Below are positions 44,493-53,126 of a DNA stretch of 64,000 bases, piece by piece (the stretch's first letter is position 1; each line of letters begins with the position of its first letter). Both the position numbers and the translations under genes were made by a program. Under the pieces are notes generated by a model that saw only the letters and a program-made list of their open reading frames with translations, made no database searches and had not been told where the DNA came from. This DNA is from Leptolyngbya sp. FACHB-8 (lineage in GTDB: Bacteria; Cyanobacteriota; Cyanobacteriia; Elainellales; Elainellaceae), in the NCBI RefSeq assembly GCF_014695575.1, contig NZ_JACJOO010000006.1:1-64000 (forward strand), given 5' to 3'.

Positions 44493-47400
44493 ATGGCTCA
44501 AAACAACCGTTTCGTCTCCCTGGCGAACCTCCTATCGCTCCTCATTTATGGAACAGGGCTGCTTGGCTTATCACAACTGATCGCTTCTGGGTGCTCCTCA
44601 TCAGATTGGCTAATTGTCTTAAGTAGTGGAGTCGGCGCGATCGGATTGTTTGGCCTGGTGACAACAATACTGCTTCTACGTCGCATAAGCGCTGCTCCTA
44701 CACCACCTGCTGTGCTTAATGAAAAGGTACAGTCCCTGAGCCATCAGCTTTTGTCTGTGAACCAGCAACTCCAGGACAGTGAGGCGCGATTTCGCACCTC
44801 CATTGAGACGATGCTGGATTGCTTTGGAATTTACACTGCCATCCGGGATGAGCAGGGGCAGATCCTGGATTTTCGAGTCCAGTTTGTGAACCAGTCGGCC
44901 TGCTTGAATCATCAAATGACGCTTGAGGAGCAAGTGGGAAAAGGGCTATGTGAACTGCTACCCGTCCATCGAGGCAGCGGCCTATTTGACGAGTATTGTC
45001 GGGTTGTTGAGACTGGGCAGCCACTCGTGAAAAATGCTCTGTTTTATGAGGATCAGGATGGAGAATGCCGTTTAGCCCGAGCCTTTGACATTCGAGTTGC
45101 AAAACTGGGAGATGGTTTTGTCGCGACTTGGCGGGATGTGAGCGCTCGCCAGCAGATTGAGGAGGAATTGCGCCACAGTGAGGCTCGTCTGCGCTCCATT
45201 CTAGAAAATATGCCCGTTATGCTTGATGCCTTTGATGACGCTGGCACTATCATTGCCTGGAATCAGGAATGTGAGCGTATCACTGGATATACCGCAGCAG
45301 AGGTCATTGGCAATGTTGGCATTATGGAGCAACTTTATCCGAATTCTCAATATTGTCAGCAGCAAACTGCCCAATGGAATCAACGCGGAGATGACTACCG
45401 TAACTGGGAGTGGGATCTGACCTGTAAGGATGGCAGTACTCGGACAATTGCCTGGTCGAATATTGCAGCCGCATGTTCTGTACCCGGATGGGCAACCTGG
45501 GGTGTTGGGGTGGATGTGACAGAACGCAAACAAACTGAGCAGGCTTTGACTCAAGCCAATGAGCGGTTTCGTTTAGCCATGGCAGCCATTAATGCGGCAG
45601 TGTATGACTGGGATCTGGAACACGACCGGGTAGACCGCAGTGAGGGGATGAGTCATTTGTTTGGCTTCTCGGAAGAGGCGATCGGTGCAGAAAGCGCGTG
45701 GTGGATGCAGCTTATTCATCCAGAAGACGTCGAGGCTACCAGACACAAATTGCAGCAGGCTCTCCAGCAGGACGAACGTTATAGCCTCGAGTATCGAGTT
45801 TGCAATCAGCAGGGCGAGTATATCGATGTGCATGATCAGGGACTGATCCTACGGGATGCAACGGGACGAGTGGTGCGGGTCGTGGGTAGCACGACCGACA
45901 TTCGTGAACGGAAACAGGCAGAAGCGGCTCTGAGGCAAAGTGAGGCAACAGCACGAGCCAGGGCAGCAGAGCTAGAAGCCTTTATGGAAGCAGTTCCAGC
46001 GGGTGTTTGGATTGCTCATGATCCTCAGTGTCATCATGTCACGCCAAACCGAGCTGCTTATGAAATGATGCGGCGATCGCCCGATTCCGTGATGACAGCG
46101 ACTCCATCCGATGGTGAATATCCTTTCCAGTTCAAAATTCAACAGGCTGGCCAGGACGTTGGTCCGAATGACTTGCCAATGCAATTAGCAGGACGTACGG
46201 GACAATTAGTTTCAGGGGAATTTGAGTTTGTTTTTGAAGACGGTGATGTCTGTTCCCTCTATGGCAAAGCTGTTCCTGTCAGATATGAATCCGGAGAAAT
46301 TCGTGGCGTAATTGGTGCATTTCTGGACATCACATCCCGCAAGCAGGCAGAAGCTGCGCTTCAACAGAGTGAGGAACGGCTACAACTGGCCTTGAGAGGC
46401 GCAAAACAAGGCATTTGGGATTGGAATTTACAAACACAACAGTTAACCTGGGACGACCGCTGTAAAGAAATTTTTGGCTTTCCATCCGATTTTCCCATTA
46501 CGTATGAAGGGCATATCCATGCCCTTCATCCAGACGACCGTGAGCGCGTTATTGCGGCCACACTGGATGCGTTACGTAACAGCGGTGAATTTGAGCAAGA
46601 GTATCGCACCTTTTGGCCAGATGGCACCATGCGATGGATATTGGCACGGGGGCAATGCTTCTGTAACGCCGCAAAAGAACCGTATCGGATGTCAGGAACA
46701 GTAGCAGATATTACTCAACTGAAACGGAGCGAAGCGATCCGGAAACAAGCGGAAGCATCTCTGCAGGAAAGCCAGGAACGTCTGGAACTCGCCCTTGATG
46801 CGGCTCGTATTGGTTGCTGGGATTGGGATTTACGCACCAATGCAGTTATTTGGACGCCCTACCATGAAATGATTTTGGGATATGAACCGGGAACCCCACA
46901 ACGAACTTATCAGGAGTGGTGCGAGCGGGTACACCCCGAGGATTTATCGGCTGCTAAGCTCACGCTTCGTCAAGCAATGGAGGAAAAGCGGGACTATTCG
47001 GATGAATATCGGGTGATCTGGCCCGATGGAAGTGTGCATTGGGTATCGTCCTATGGTCGTTTTCATTACGGCAGTAATGGGCAACCCAAGCGTATGTTAG
47101 GAATCCTGTTTGATATTAGCGATCGCAAACAAACGGAAGCGGCTCTACAAGAGAGCGAATTTATGTTCCGTACCCTGGTAGACACGATGCCCCAACTCTT
47201 CTGGGTAATTCGGCCAGATGGGTATCACGACTATTGCAATCAGCGTTGGTACGACTACACTGGATTGTCGTTAGAACAGGCCCATGGCACTGGGGTGCAT
47301 CAAATGATGCATCCAGATGATGTTCCCAATACCATCAAAGCTTTTGAAGATGCTTTGGCAACAGGTACGCTATTTGCCACCGAGCATCGTCTACGTCGAG

Positions 47401-48740
47401 CAAGCGATGGGGAGTATCGCTGGCATTTATCCCAGGCTCTGCCGCTTTGCGATCAGAGTGGCCAGATGGTGAAATGGTTTGGGTCTTCGACTGATATTCA
47501 TGATCAAAAATTATTAATCGAAGAACGAGCCCGAGCCCTCGACCGTGAGCGGGCAGCCCGTATGGAACTGGAACGGGTTAGCCAGATGAAGGACGAATTT
47601 TTGGCGGTGGTTTCGCACGAGTTGCGATCGCCCCTCAGTGCAATTCTGGGATGGTCTCGCCTGCTCCGTACCCGTGCCTTTGACCCCCAGAAAACAGAGC
47701 AGGCACTGGCTTCCATTGAGCGAAATGCTCAAGCGCAAACTCAGTTAATTGAAGACTTACTCGACATCTCCCGTATCATTCGTGGAAAGATTCGGCTGGA
47801 TCTCCGTCCAACGAATTTGATCCCCTGTATTCAGGCAGCGATGGATACCATTCGTCCGGCTGCCGCAAACAAATCCATTACCCTCGCATTTCACTCGACC
47901 CGCGATCTGGTCATTGTTTCTGGTGATCCTGATCGATTACAACAAGTGGCCTGGAATCTGCTTTCGAATGCTGTCAAATTCACCCCTGCTGGCGGTCAAA
48001 TTGATGTACGTGTTGGTCTTGCTCATCAGACGATTCAGATTCAAATCGCTGACTCGGGTAAGGGAATTTCTCCAGACTTTTTGCCGTATGTCTTTGAACG
48101 GTTCCGGCAAGAGGATGCAACCACGACGCGTACCCAGGGTGGGCTGGGATTAGGATTGGCGATCGTGCGAAATTTAGTCGAATTACATGGCGGCAGCATT
48201 TACGTTGATAGTGCTGGAGAAGGGCAAGGGGCAACTTTCACGGTTCAATTACCCCTTCTAGCCTCTATTCAGGATCAGCCAACGAGTTACCAGGGGCTGT
48301 ATCGTCAAACGATCATTGATGCACCGTTTGATCTATCTAATATCCGAGTGCTGGTCGTCGATGACGAAGTGGATACGCGCGAGTTTTTACAGGCGGCTTT
48401 GGAGCAATATGGCGCAGGGGTTACGAGTGCAGCGTCTGCTACTGAAGCCTGGGAGTTACTGCAAACTTATAAACCTGACGTATTGCTCAGTGATGTGGGA
48501 ATGCCCGATGAAGATGGGCTAACGCTCATTCGTCGTATTCGATCGCTCCCTCCAGGCTGTGGTGGGCAAATTCCTGCGGCTGCATTGACTGCCTATGCTA
48601 GAGAAGGCGATCGCCTACAAGCATTAGCGGCCGGCTTTCAAATGCATATTCCGAAACCTATCGAACCCATTCAACTACTAACTGTCATCATGAGGCTACT
48701 TGAGGATCAGAAGGAGTTGAAACGGTGGCAAAAAGGTTAA
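44493..48740 (+). CDS. Multi-PAS hybrid sensor kinase/response regulator
   Basis: This 1415-residue protein has two N-terminal transmembrane helices (~10-32 and ~40-63), then about seven PAS domains (~90-1010, each ending in a DITERKQ-like PAC motif), a coiled coil, HisKA with the phospho-His in VVSHELRSPLSAI, HATPase (NAVKFT, DSGKGISPDF, GLGLGLAI) and a receiver (Asp in VLLSDVGMPDEDG, Lys in HIPKPI). It integrates several unknown signals at the membrane. Its last few codons (KRWQKG) overlap the start of an IS5 transposase remnant, so the original C-terminus may have been slightly altered by that insertion. Confidence 0.9.
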   Translation: MAQNNRFVSLANLLSLLIYGTGLLGLSQLIASGCSSSDWLIVLSSGVGAIGLFGLVTTILLLRRISAAPTPPAVLNEKVQSLSHQLLSVNQQLQDSEARFRTSIETMLDCFGIYTAIRDEQGQILDFRVQFVNQSACLNHQMTLEEQVGKGLCELLPVHRGSGLFDEYCRVVETGQPLVKNALFYEDQDGECRLARAFDIRVAKLGDGFVATWRDVSARQQIEEELRHSEARLRSILENMPVMLDAFDDAGTIIAWNQECERITGYTAAEVIGNVGIMEQLYPNSQYCQQQTAQWNQRGDDYRNWEWDLTCKDGSTRTIAWSNIAAACSVPGWATWGVGVDVTERKQTEQALTQANERFRLAMAAINAAVYDWDLEHDRVDRSEGMSHLFGFSEEAIGAESAWWMQLIHPEDVEATRHKLQQALQQDERYSLEYRVCNQQGEYIDVHDQGLILRDATGRVVRVVGSTTDIRERKQAEAALRQSEATARARAAELEAFMEAVPAGVWIAHDPQCHHVTPNRAAYEMMRRSPDSVMTATPSDGEYPFQFKIQQAGQDVGPNDLPMQLAGRTGQLVSGEFEFVFEDGDVCSLYGKAVPVRYESGEIRGVIGAFLDITSRKQAEAALQQSEERLQLALRGAKQGIWDWNLQTQQLTWDDRCKEIFGFPSDFPITYEGHIHALHPDDRERVIAATLDALRNSGEFEQEYRTFWPDGTMRWILARGQCFCNAAKEPYRMSGTVADITQLKRSEAIRKQAEASLQESQERLELALDAARIGCWDWDLRTNAVIWTPYHEMILGYEPGTPQRTYQEWCERVHPEDLSAAKLTLRQAMEEKRDYSDEYRVIWPDGSVHWVSSYGRFHYGSNGQPKRMLGILFDISDRKQTEAALQESEFMFRTLVDTMPQLFWVIRPDGYHDYCNQRWYDYTGLSLEQAHGTGVHQMMHPDDVPNTIKAFEDALATGTLFATEHRLRRASDGEYRWHLSQALPLCDQSGQMVKWFGSSTDIHDQKLLIEERARALDRERAARMELERVSQMKDEFLAVVSHELRSPLSAILGWSRLLRTRAFDPQKTEQALASIERNAQAQTQLIEDLLDISRIIRGKIRLDLRPTNLIPCIQAAMDTIRPAAANKSITLAFHSTRDLVIVSGDPDRLQQVAWNLLSNAVKFTPAGGQIDVRVGLAHQTIQIQIADSGKGISPDFLPYVFERFRQEDATTTRTQGGLGLGLAIVRNLVELHGGSIYVDSAGEGQGATFTVQLPLLASIQDQPTSYQGLYRQTIIDAPFDLSNIRVLVVDDEVDTREFLQAALEQYGAGVTSAASATEAWELLQTYKPDVLLSDVGMPDEDGLTLIRRIRSLPPGCGGQIPAAALTAYAREGDRLQALAAGFQMHIPKPIEPIQLLTVIMRLLEDQKELKRWQKG

Positions 48741-49170
48741 AGGCCGTAAGCGGCATATCGTCGTCGATTCTCAAGGATTGGTGATTGGACTGTTGGTGAG
48801 AGGCTAACACCTCAGAGCGATTGGGAGCCGTCCTTGTTTTAGATCAGGCCAAAGAGAAACTCTCCAAGTTATATCATGTCGTGTTAAATGCACACAACAA
48901 AAAGCAAGGTGACGCAAAGCGTCACCTTGCTTTTTGTTGTGTGCATTTAACCTTACTTGTTATTAGAAGTGCTCTGGGTGGATCAAGGGTATTCAGGGAA
49001 GAACTTTGCCAAGGCTGTACAGCAAGTGTGTGGAGAGGGGGTGTGAGTGGAGGTAATTGAGCGAACAGACAAAACCTTTGAGTGTTTACCGAAACGGTGA
49101 TTGTGGAACGTACCTTTGGTTGGCTTAATCGCTTTCGACGCTTGAGTAAGGACTATGAAGCTCTATATTT
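48729..49170 (+). pseudogene. Decayed IS5-family transposase remnant
   Basis: Segments in three frames reconstruct an IS5-type transposase C-terminal half: GKKVKGRKRHIVVDSQGLVI, then NTSERLGAVLVLDQAKEKLS, LWVDQGYSGKNFAKAVQQVC, VEVIERTDKTFECLPKR and ERTFGWLNRFRRLSKDYEAL. At least two single-base frameshifts and one internal stop are present. The family B element (48872-48962) is inserted inside; removing it plus one TTA joins KL to EVLWVDQGYSG in frame. The N-terminal half and inverted repeats are lost. Confidence 0.8.
48869..48965 (-). mobile_element. Family B hairpin element, copy 2 (inside the transposase remnant)
   Basis: The 91-bp element (48872-48962) lies between TTA repeats (48869-48871 and 48963-48965). 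On the minus strand it begins TAACAAGTAAGGTTAAAT and ends as the inverse of TATCATGTCGTGTTAAAT, the same ends as copy 1. The core is a different perfect hairpin, with arms starting gcacacaacaaaaagcaagg around an aaa loop. Insertion into a transposase frame proves that the unit is mobile. Confidence 0.85.
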
Positions 49171-49173
49171 AAT

Positions 49174-49224
49174 GCATTTTTCTTGTGTGTGATGTGCTTC
49201 GCACACCACACACAAGAAAAATGC
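49174..49224. repeat. Perfect hairpin at the end of the transposase remnant
   Basis: The arms gcatttttcttgtgtgtg... pair around ttc with one mismatch at the gat/cac position. It replaces the expected transposase C-terminus after YEAL, so it probably arrived by insertion or deletion at that point. Confidence 0.55.
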
Positions 49225-49340
49225 GTAACTCTTGAGTTGAAAGATTTTCTCTAAGACTTTGCAGTGGCTCTTTCCAGTCTTTATAAGCCATAACCTTTGT
49301 GTATGAGAAGTATCGCAGCACAAAGTACCGCAATACTAAA

Positions 49341-49416
49341 GTTGGGTGTGGTGTGCAAAGCACACCACACCCAACAAGCCTTGAGATGTTTTTTGTGTGC
49401 AAAGCGCACGAAAAAC
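49341..49416. repeat. Two hairpins downstream of the alpha/beta hydrolase gene
   Basis: The first (49341-49375) is a perfect 16-bp stem, GTTGGGTGTGGTGTGC around aaa. The second (49388-49416) is gttttttgtgtgc...gcacgaaaaac. They lie just past the minus-strand hydrolase stop at 49435 and may end its transcript. Confidence 0.55.
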
Positions 49417-49434
49417 ACCCGTAGAGCATCGATA

Positions 49435-50280
49435 TTAAGTAAGTTTGCTCAGGAATTCGTCGAGGACGGTGGCAAAGTGGTCGGGCTTCTCCAGGGGAGC
49501 TACATGGCCGCAATCGGGAATGATGCTGAGGTAACCTTGGGGAATGTGTTTGACCGCTTCTTCGGCCTGAGTTCTGGGATAAATCAAGTCCTGCTCACCC
49601 CAAACTAGAAGCGTTGGCATTTGGAGCTGGGGCAGAGATTCCAGCATGACCGTTCGTTGGTTCGTAGGAGTAAGTTGGGCACGGAGGGCGGATAGGGTTG
49701 CTTCCAGGAAGCCAAAGTTTTGGGCTAATTGTTGCTGCTCGGCGTACCACTCCCTGGGAATTTGGTCGGGATGGGCAAATTGTAAAGCGGCACGGGAGCG
49801 CGATCGCATCACAGCTCCCACCGGAGTTTGGCAGCCAGCCACAGCAACCTCCCCGAATAACGGCAGGGTTAGTGATGAAAGGAATGGACTGACCTCTTCT
49901 CCTAGTCCTGTGCTATCCACCAGAATCAAACCTGCCACTTGCTCAGGACGGGCCAGGGCAATGTTTAGGGCAATCAATCCACCCAGAGAGTTGCCACCGA
50001 TGACAACGCGATCCAGGGCGATCGCATCCAAAAAGTCTTTGGCAAACTGCGTGAAAAGCTCAATGCTATAGTCTCGAATTGGTTTTAAACCATAACCCGT
50101 GCCGGGTAAATCGGGGGCATAAACACGATACCTCTCGCCCAGTTTTGGCAGCACCCAGGACCAATCCAGAGCGCTCTCACCGGTTCCATGGAACAGTACC
50201 AGAGGCAACCCATCCTGGCCAGTCTGGAAGAAACGGGTTGGGATGCCATTTAAGTTGATGTGGTGTTCTTGAACGGTCAT
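49435..50280 (-). CDS. Alpha/beta-fold hydrolase
   Basis: This 281-residue hydrolase has the oxyanion region LFHGTGESALDW, nucleophile elbow GGNSLGG with Ser, an acid in LLVWGEQDLIYPR, and His in PDCGHVAPLEKPDHF. It is soluble with no signal peptide. The reaction is not predictable from sequence. It lies 108 bases downstream of phaB on the same strand and could be part of the polyhydroxyalkanoate region, but no specific depolymerase lipase box was seen. Confidence 0.85.
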   Translation of the reverse strand: MTVQEHHINLNGIPTRFFQTGQDGLPLVLFHGTGESALDWSWVLPKLGERYRVYAPDLPGTGYGLKPIRDYSIELFTQFAKDFLDAIALDRVVIGGNSLGGLIALNIALARPEQVAGLILVDSTGLGEEVSPFLSSLTLPLFGEVAVAGCQTPVGAVMRSRSRAALQFAHPDQIPREWYAEQQQLAQNFGFLEATLSALRAQLTPTNQRTVMLESLPQLQMPTLLVWGEQDLIYPRTQAEEAVKHIPQGYLSIIPDCGHVAPLEKPDHFATVLDEFLSKLT

Positions 50281-50387
50281 GGTTGGTTACGGCAGTGGGA
50301 GTGACATTATTTCTACAAGACAGGGTATTGAATACCTGAATGGGGCAATTCTTTTGGAGTGGCAGAGGCGAATATTCCGCCCAAGAG

Positions 50388-51110
50388 TTAAGTATGATGG
50401 GCACCATTCACCCGCAATACTTCCCCCGTAATATAGCGACTGGCAATGGGTGAGAGTAGAAAAGCGACGGCCCAGGCAATTTCTTCCGGTTGTCCAAATC
50501 GACCGAGAGGAATTTCAGCCAAAATTCGCTCTTTTACCTTGTCAGGGATTGCCTGCACCATTTCGGTTTCAATGAAGCCAGGGGAAACGGCATTAACCCG
50601 TACCCCATAGCGAGCTGCTTCTCGCGCCAGAGATTTCGTTAATCCGATAAGGGCAGATTTAGAGGCCGAGTAGTTTGTTTGTCCCAGATTTCCTCGTTCT
50701 CCAGAAATAGAGGTGATGGATACCAGAGAACCTTCACCCTGTTCATAGAGTTTAGGAATAATGGGTGAAAAGGTGTGATAAACACCTTTCAAATTCGTGT
50801 CAATTACTGTATCCCAGTCATCACTAGTGATTTTGTGAAAGAGGCGATCGCACGTTACTCCTGCATTGGCGACAACGCCATAAATCATGCCTAACTTCTG
50901 CTCAACCTGTTCAATAACCATCTCCATGGCTGTTTTATCGGTAACATCTGCCTGTACCGCAAAGGCTTCTATTTCAGGATGAGGTTCGTTGCGATAGGTA
51001 TAAGCAACTTTTGCCCCTAAGCTCTGTAATAGATGGACGATCGCTGCTCCAATGCCCCGGTTTCCGCCGGTTACCAGGATGACTTTGTCTTCTAAACCTA
51101 AGAATTTCAT
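50388..51110 (-). CDS. phaB: Acetoacetyl-CoA reductase
   Basis: This 240-residue SDR has TGGNRGIG (NADPH site), NAGVTCD, and the active-site YSASK, with FabG/PhaB-like segments throughout. The PhaB assignment over FabG rests on its position directly downstream of phaA (gap 38 bases) and near phaC/phaE. It reduces acetoacetyl-CoA to (R)-3-hydroxybutyryl-CoA for polymer synthesis. It is cotranscribed with phaA. Confidence 0.87.
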   Translation of the reverse strand: MKFLGLEDKVILVTGGNRGIGAAIVHLLQSLGAKVAYTYRNEPHPEIEAFAVQADVTDKTAMEMVIEQVEQKLGMIYGVVANAGVTCDRLFHKITSDDWDTVIDTNLKGVYHTFSPIIPKLYEQGEGSLVSITSISGERGNLGQTNYSASKSALIGLTKSLAREAARYGVRVNAVSPGFIETEMVQAIPDKVKERILAEIPLGRFGQPEEIAWAVAFLLSPIASRYITGEVLRVNGAHHT

Positions 51111-51148
51111 TCTGCAAACACCCTTGCATCTAAATAACTAATGATGGT

Positions 51149-52339
51149 TTAAAGCCGCTCAACGGCGATTGCAGTTCCGCCACCCGTACCATGACAGACG
51201 GCAGCTAATCCCATGCTTTCTCCCCGCTGTTGCAGCGCGTTCAACAAGGTCACAATAATCCGCGCACCGGAGGCCCCGATGGGATGACCAAGGGCGATCG
51301 CGCCGCCATAGACATTCAACTTCTCATGGGGAATGCCTAGCTTTTGGTGAAACAAAACACTGCTCAAAGCAAAGGCTTCATTGTTCTCGAACAGGTCAAA
51401 GTCATAGATTCGCAAATTGAGTTTTTCGAGCAGCTTGTTGACAGCCAGGATGGGCACTTCTGGAAACCGCCACGCTTCTCCCCCTACCCAGGCGCCACTA
51501 ATAAATCGGGCGATGGGCTTCAGGCCATACCGTTCCACCGCTGTACGACTGGCTAACACCAGAGCCGCTGCGCCATCAGAGATCTGACTGCTATTGCCTG
51601 CGGTAAATACGCCATCCTCCTGAAAGGCCGGTTTCAGTTTTGCCAGACTGTCCAGAGTTGTTTCAGTACGAATGCCTTCATCCTGGTCAATCACCTGAGT
51701 TCCTTTTTTACTCGTTACCGTAACGGGTGTGATCTCAGATTGAAACCAGCCTTGTTCGGTGGCGATCGCTGCTCGCTGTTGCGAGTTGTACGCCACTTCA
51801 TCCAAATCTGCCCGTGTGACCCCATAGGCAGCGGCAAGACGTTCTGCCTGAGTACCCATGCCTTCGGCAGTTGTGGGATCGGTGAGGCCGTCGTAGAGCA
51901 GAATATCTGTGACAGGTTCTGGCGTTCCCATCAAGGTCTTGTACCCCCAACGGGCACGATGGGAGAGGAAAAAGCCGGCCTGAGACATTGATTCCATGCC
52001 CCCAGCCAACACAATTTCTGCATCTCCTGACCGAATAGCGGTCGCGGCATTAATCACGCTCATCATGCCTGATGAGCAGACCATATCAACGGCATAGCCA
52101 TTGACGGTGTTAGGAATTCCTGTCTTAAAGGCCGCCTGACGCGGCAGAGATTGTCCATGTCCTGCCCGCAACACATTACCCAGGATGTAGAGATCGAGGG
52201 CTTCTTTAGGAACTCCGGCCTGCTTCAGGGCTGACTCCATCGCGATCGCCCCCAATTCCACTGGAGAGAATTCGGCTAAAGCTCCTCCAAACCGACCCAG
52301 AGGTGTCCGTACGGCTGAAACAATGTAGGCTTCTTGCAT
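51149..52339 (-). CDS. phaA: Acetyl-CoA acetyltransferase (beta-ketothiolase)
   Basis: This 396-residue thiolase has the acylation Cys88 in VDMVCSSGMMS, the His in ALGHPIGASGARI, and the second catalytic Cys in AVCHGTGGG. It condenses two acetyl-CoA to acetoacetyl-CoA, the first step of polyhydroxybutyrate synthesis. It is the first gene of the phaAB operon and is divergent from the small phasin candidate. Confidence 0.92.
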   Translation of the reverse strand: MQEAYIVSAVRTPLGRFGGALAEFSPVELGAIAMESALKQAGVPKEALDLYILGNVLRAGHGQSLPRQAAFKTGIPNTVNGYAVDMVCSSGMMSVINAATAIRSGDAEIVLAGGMESMSQAGFFLSHRARWGYKTLMGTPEPVTDILLYDGLTDPTTAEGMGTQAERLAAAYGVTRADLDEVAYNSQQRAAIATEQGWFQSEITPVTVTSKKGTQVIDQDEGIRTETTLDSLAKLKPAFQEDGVFTAGNSSQISDGAAALVLASRTAVERYGLKPIARFISGAWVGGEAWRFPEVPILAVNKLLEKLNLRIYDFDLFENNEAFALSSVLFHQKLGIPHEKLNVYGGAIALGHPIGASGARIIVTLLNALQQRGESMGLAAVCHGTGGGTAIAVERL

Positions 52340-52689
52340 TCACATTTACCCTGCTGTTGTTGAATGATTTGGGATACAGTTGCCCTGGAAACGGGCTAGA
52401 TTGTGAATAGATAAAGCCTGTCTGTTGTAAGTATTAAACAGACGTTTAGCAAACACGAGAATTTTAGGAGATAAGGGGGTTAGTCCCCCTTTAGGAGCTA
52501 TGGAAATTGGAGCGAGCGACTGATATTCTTAAATGCTTTGACTACCCCAATTTGATTATTTTCAGTGTGAACATTTCTCCTATTCCAACTCATAATTCCT
52601 ATCGAGAAGGATTGCTGAACATGGGTTGCTATTCTAATATGAGGGTGAACGCCGGATGACCTTTATCCTTAGAATAAGGAGCTATCTTT
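52340..52689. other. Divergent promoter region of phaAB and the phasin candidate
   Basis: These 350 bases hold promoters for phaA (minus) and the 87-residue gene (plus). A good ribosome site, AAGGAG, is at 52676-52681. No operator palindrome or reading frame was found. Confidence 0.45.
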
Positions 52690-52953
52690 ATGAATTGGTA
52701 TACCAGTGCCAGCCAATTTCTGGATCAGGTTACGGAAGCACAAAGACAGTTTTTTCAAGGAGCTACCTCTAACATTCCAGGTATGTCAGGCTTCAATAAT
52801 GAAAGTATGCGGAAAAACCTTGACGACAGCCTGAGTTTCCAAGAAAAAATTGTGAATGATACTTTGGCATTTCAGGAGAACTTAGCTCGATTAACCCTTG
52901 AAACTCAGAAGCAATTTTGGCAAAATTACTTCTCAATGTTGCGGAATAAGTAA
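52690..52953 (+). CDS. Small amphipathic protein, phasin candidate
   Basis: This 87-residue protein is Gln/Asn/Phe-rich and almost wholly helical, with heptad-like spacing in FQEKIVNDTLAFQENLARLT and ETQKQFWQNYFSML. It lacks membrane helices and cysteine. Its place between phaAB and phaCE, its strong ribosome site (AAGGAG, 8 bases upstream) and its own terminator suggest an abundant small protein. Phasins coat polymer granules and are of this kind; Synechocystis PhaP is also a small helical protein. This is inference, as no phasin signature was recognised. Confidence 0.65.
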   Translation: MNWYTSASQFLDQVTEAQRQFFQGATSNIPGMSGFNNESMRKNLDDSLSFQEKIVNDTLAFQENLARLTLETQKQFWQNYFSMLRNK

Positions 52954-52971
52954 GCGCAATTACTTATCTCT

Positions 52972-53007
52972 AAAAAGCCTCCAGGAAATCTTCTTGGAGG
53001 GTTTTTT
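52972..53007 (+). terminator. Rho-independent terminator of the phasin candidate
   Basis: The stem aaaagcctccaggaa/ttcttggagggtttt with an atc loop is followed by TTTTTT. It lies 19 bases after the stop codon. Confidence 0.8.
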
Positions 53008-53126
53008 AATGCAGCCTCTTCAAGAATAACTTGATAAATTTCCTCCTTTTGTTTTAATTTTTGCTAATACTCACGACTAAATACTAAAGCGTTGGTTTTC
53101 CCCAACCATCTATCGAATGAAGGAGT

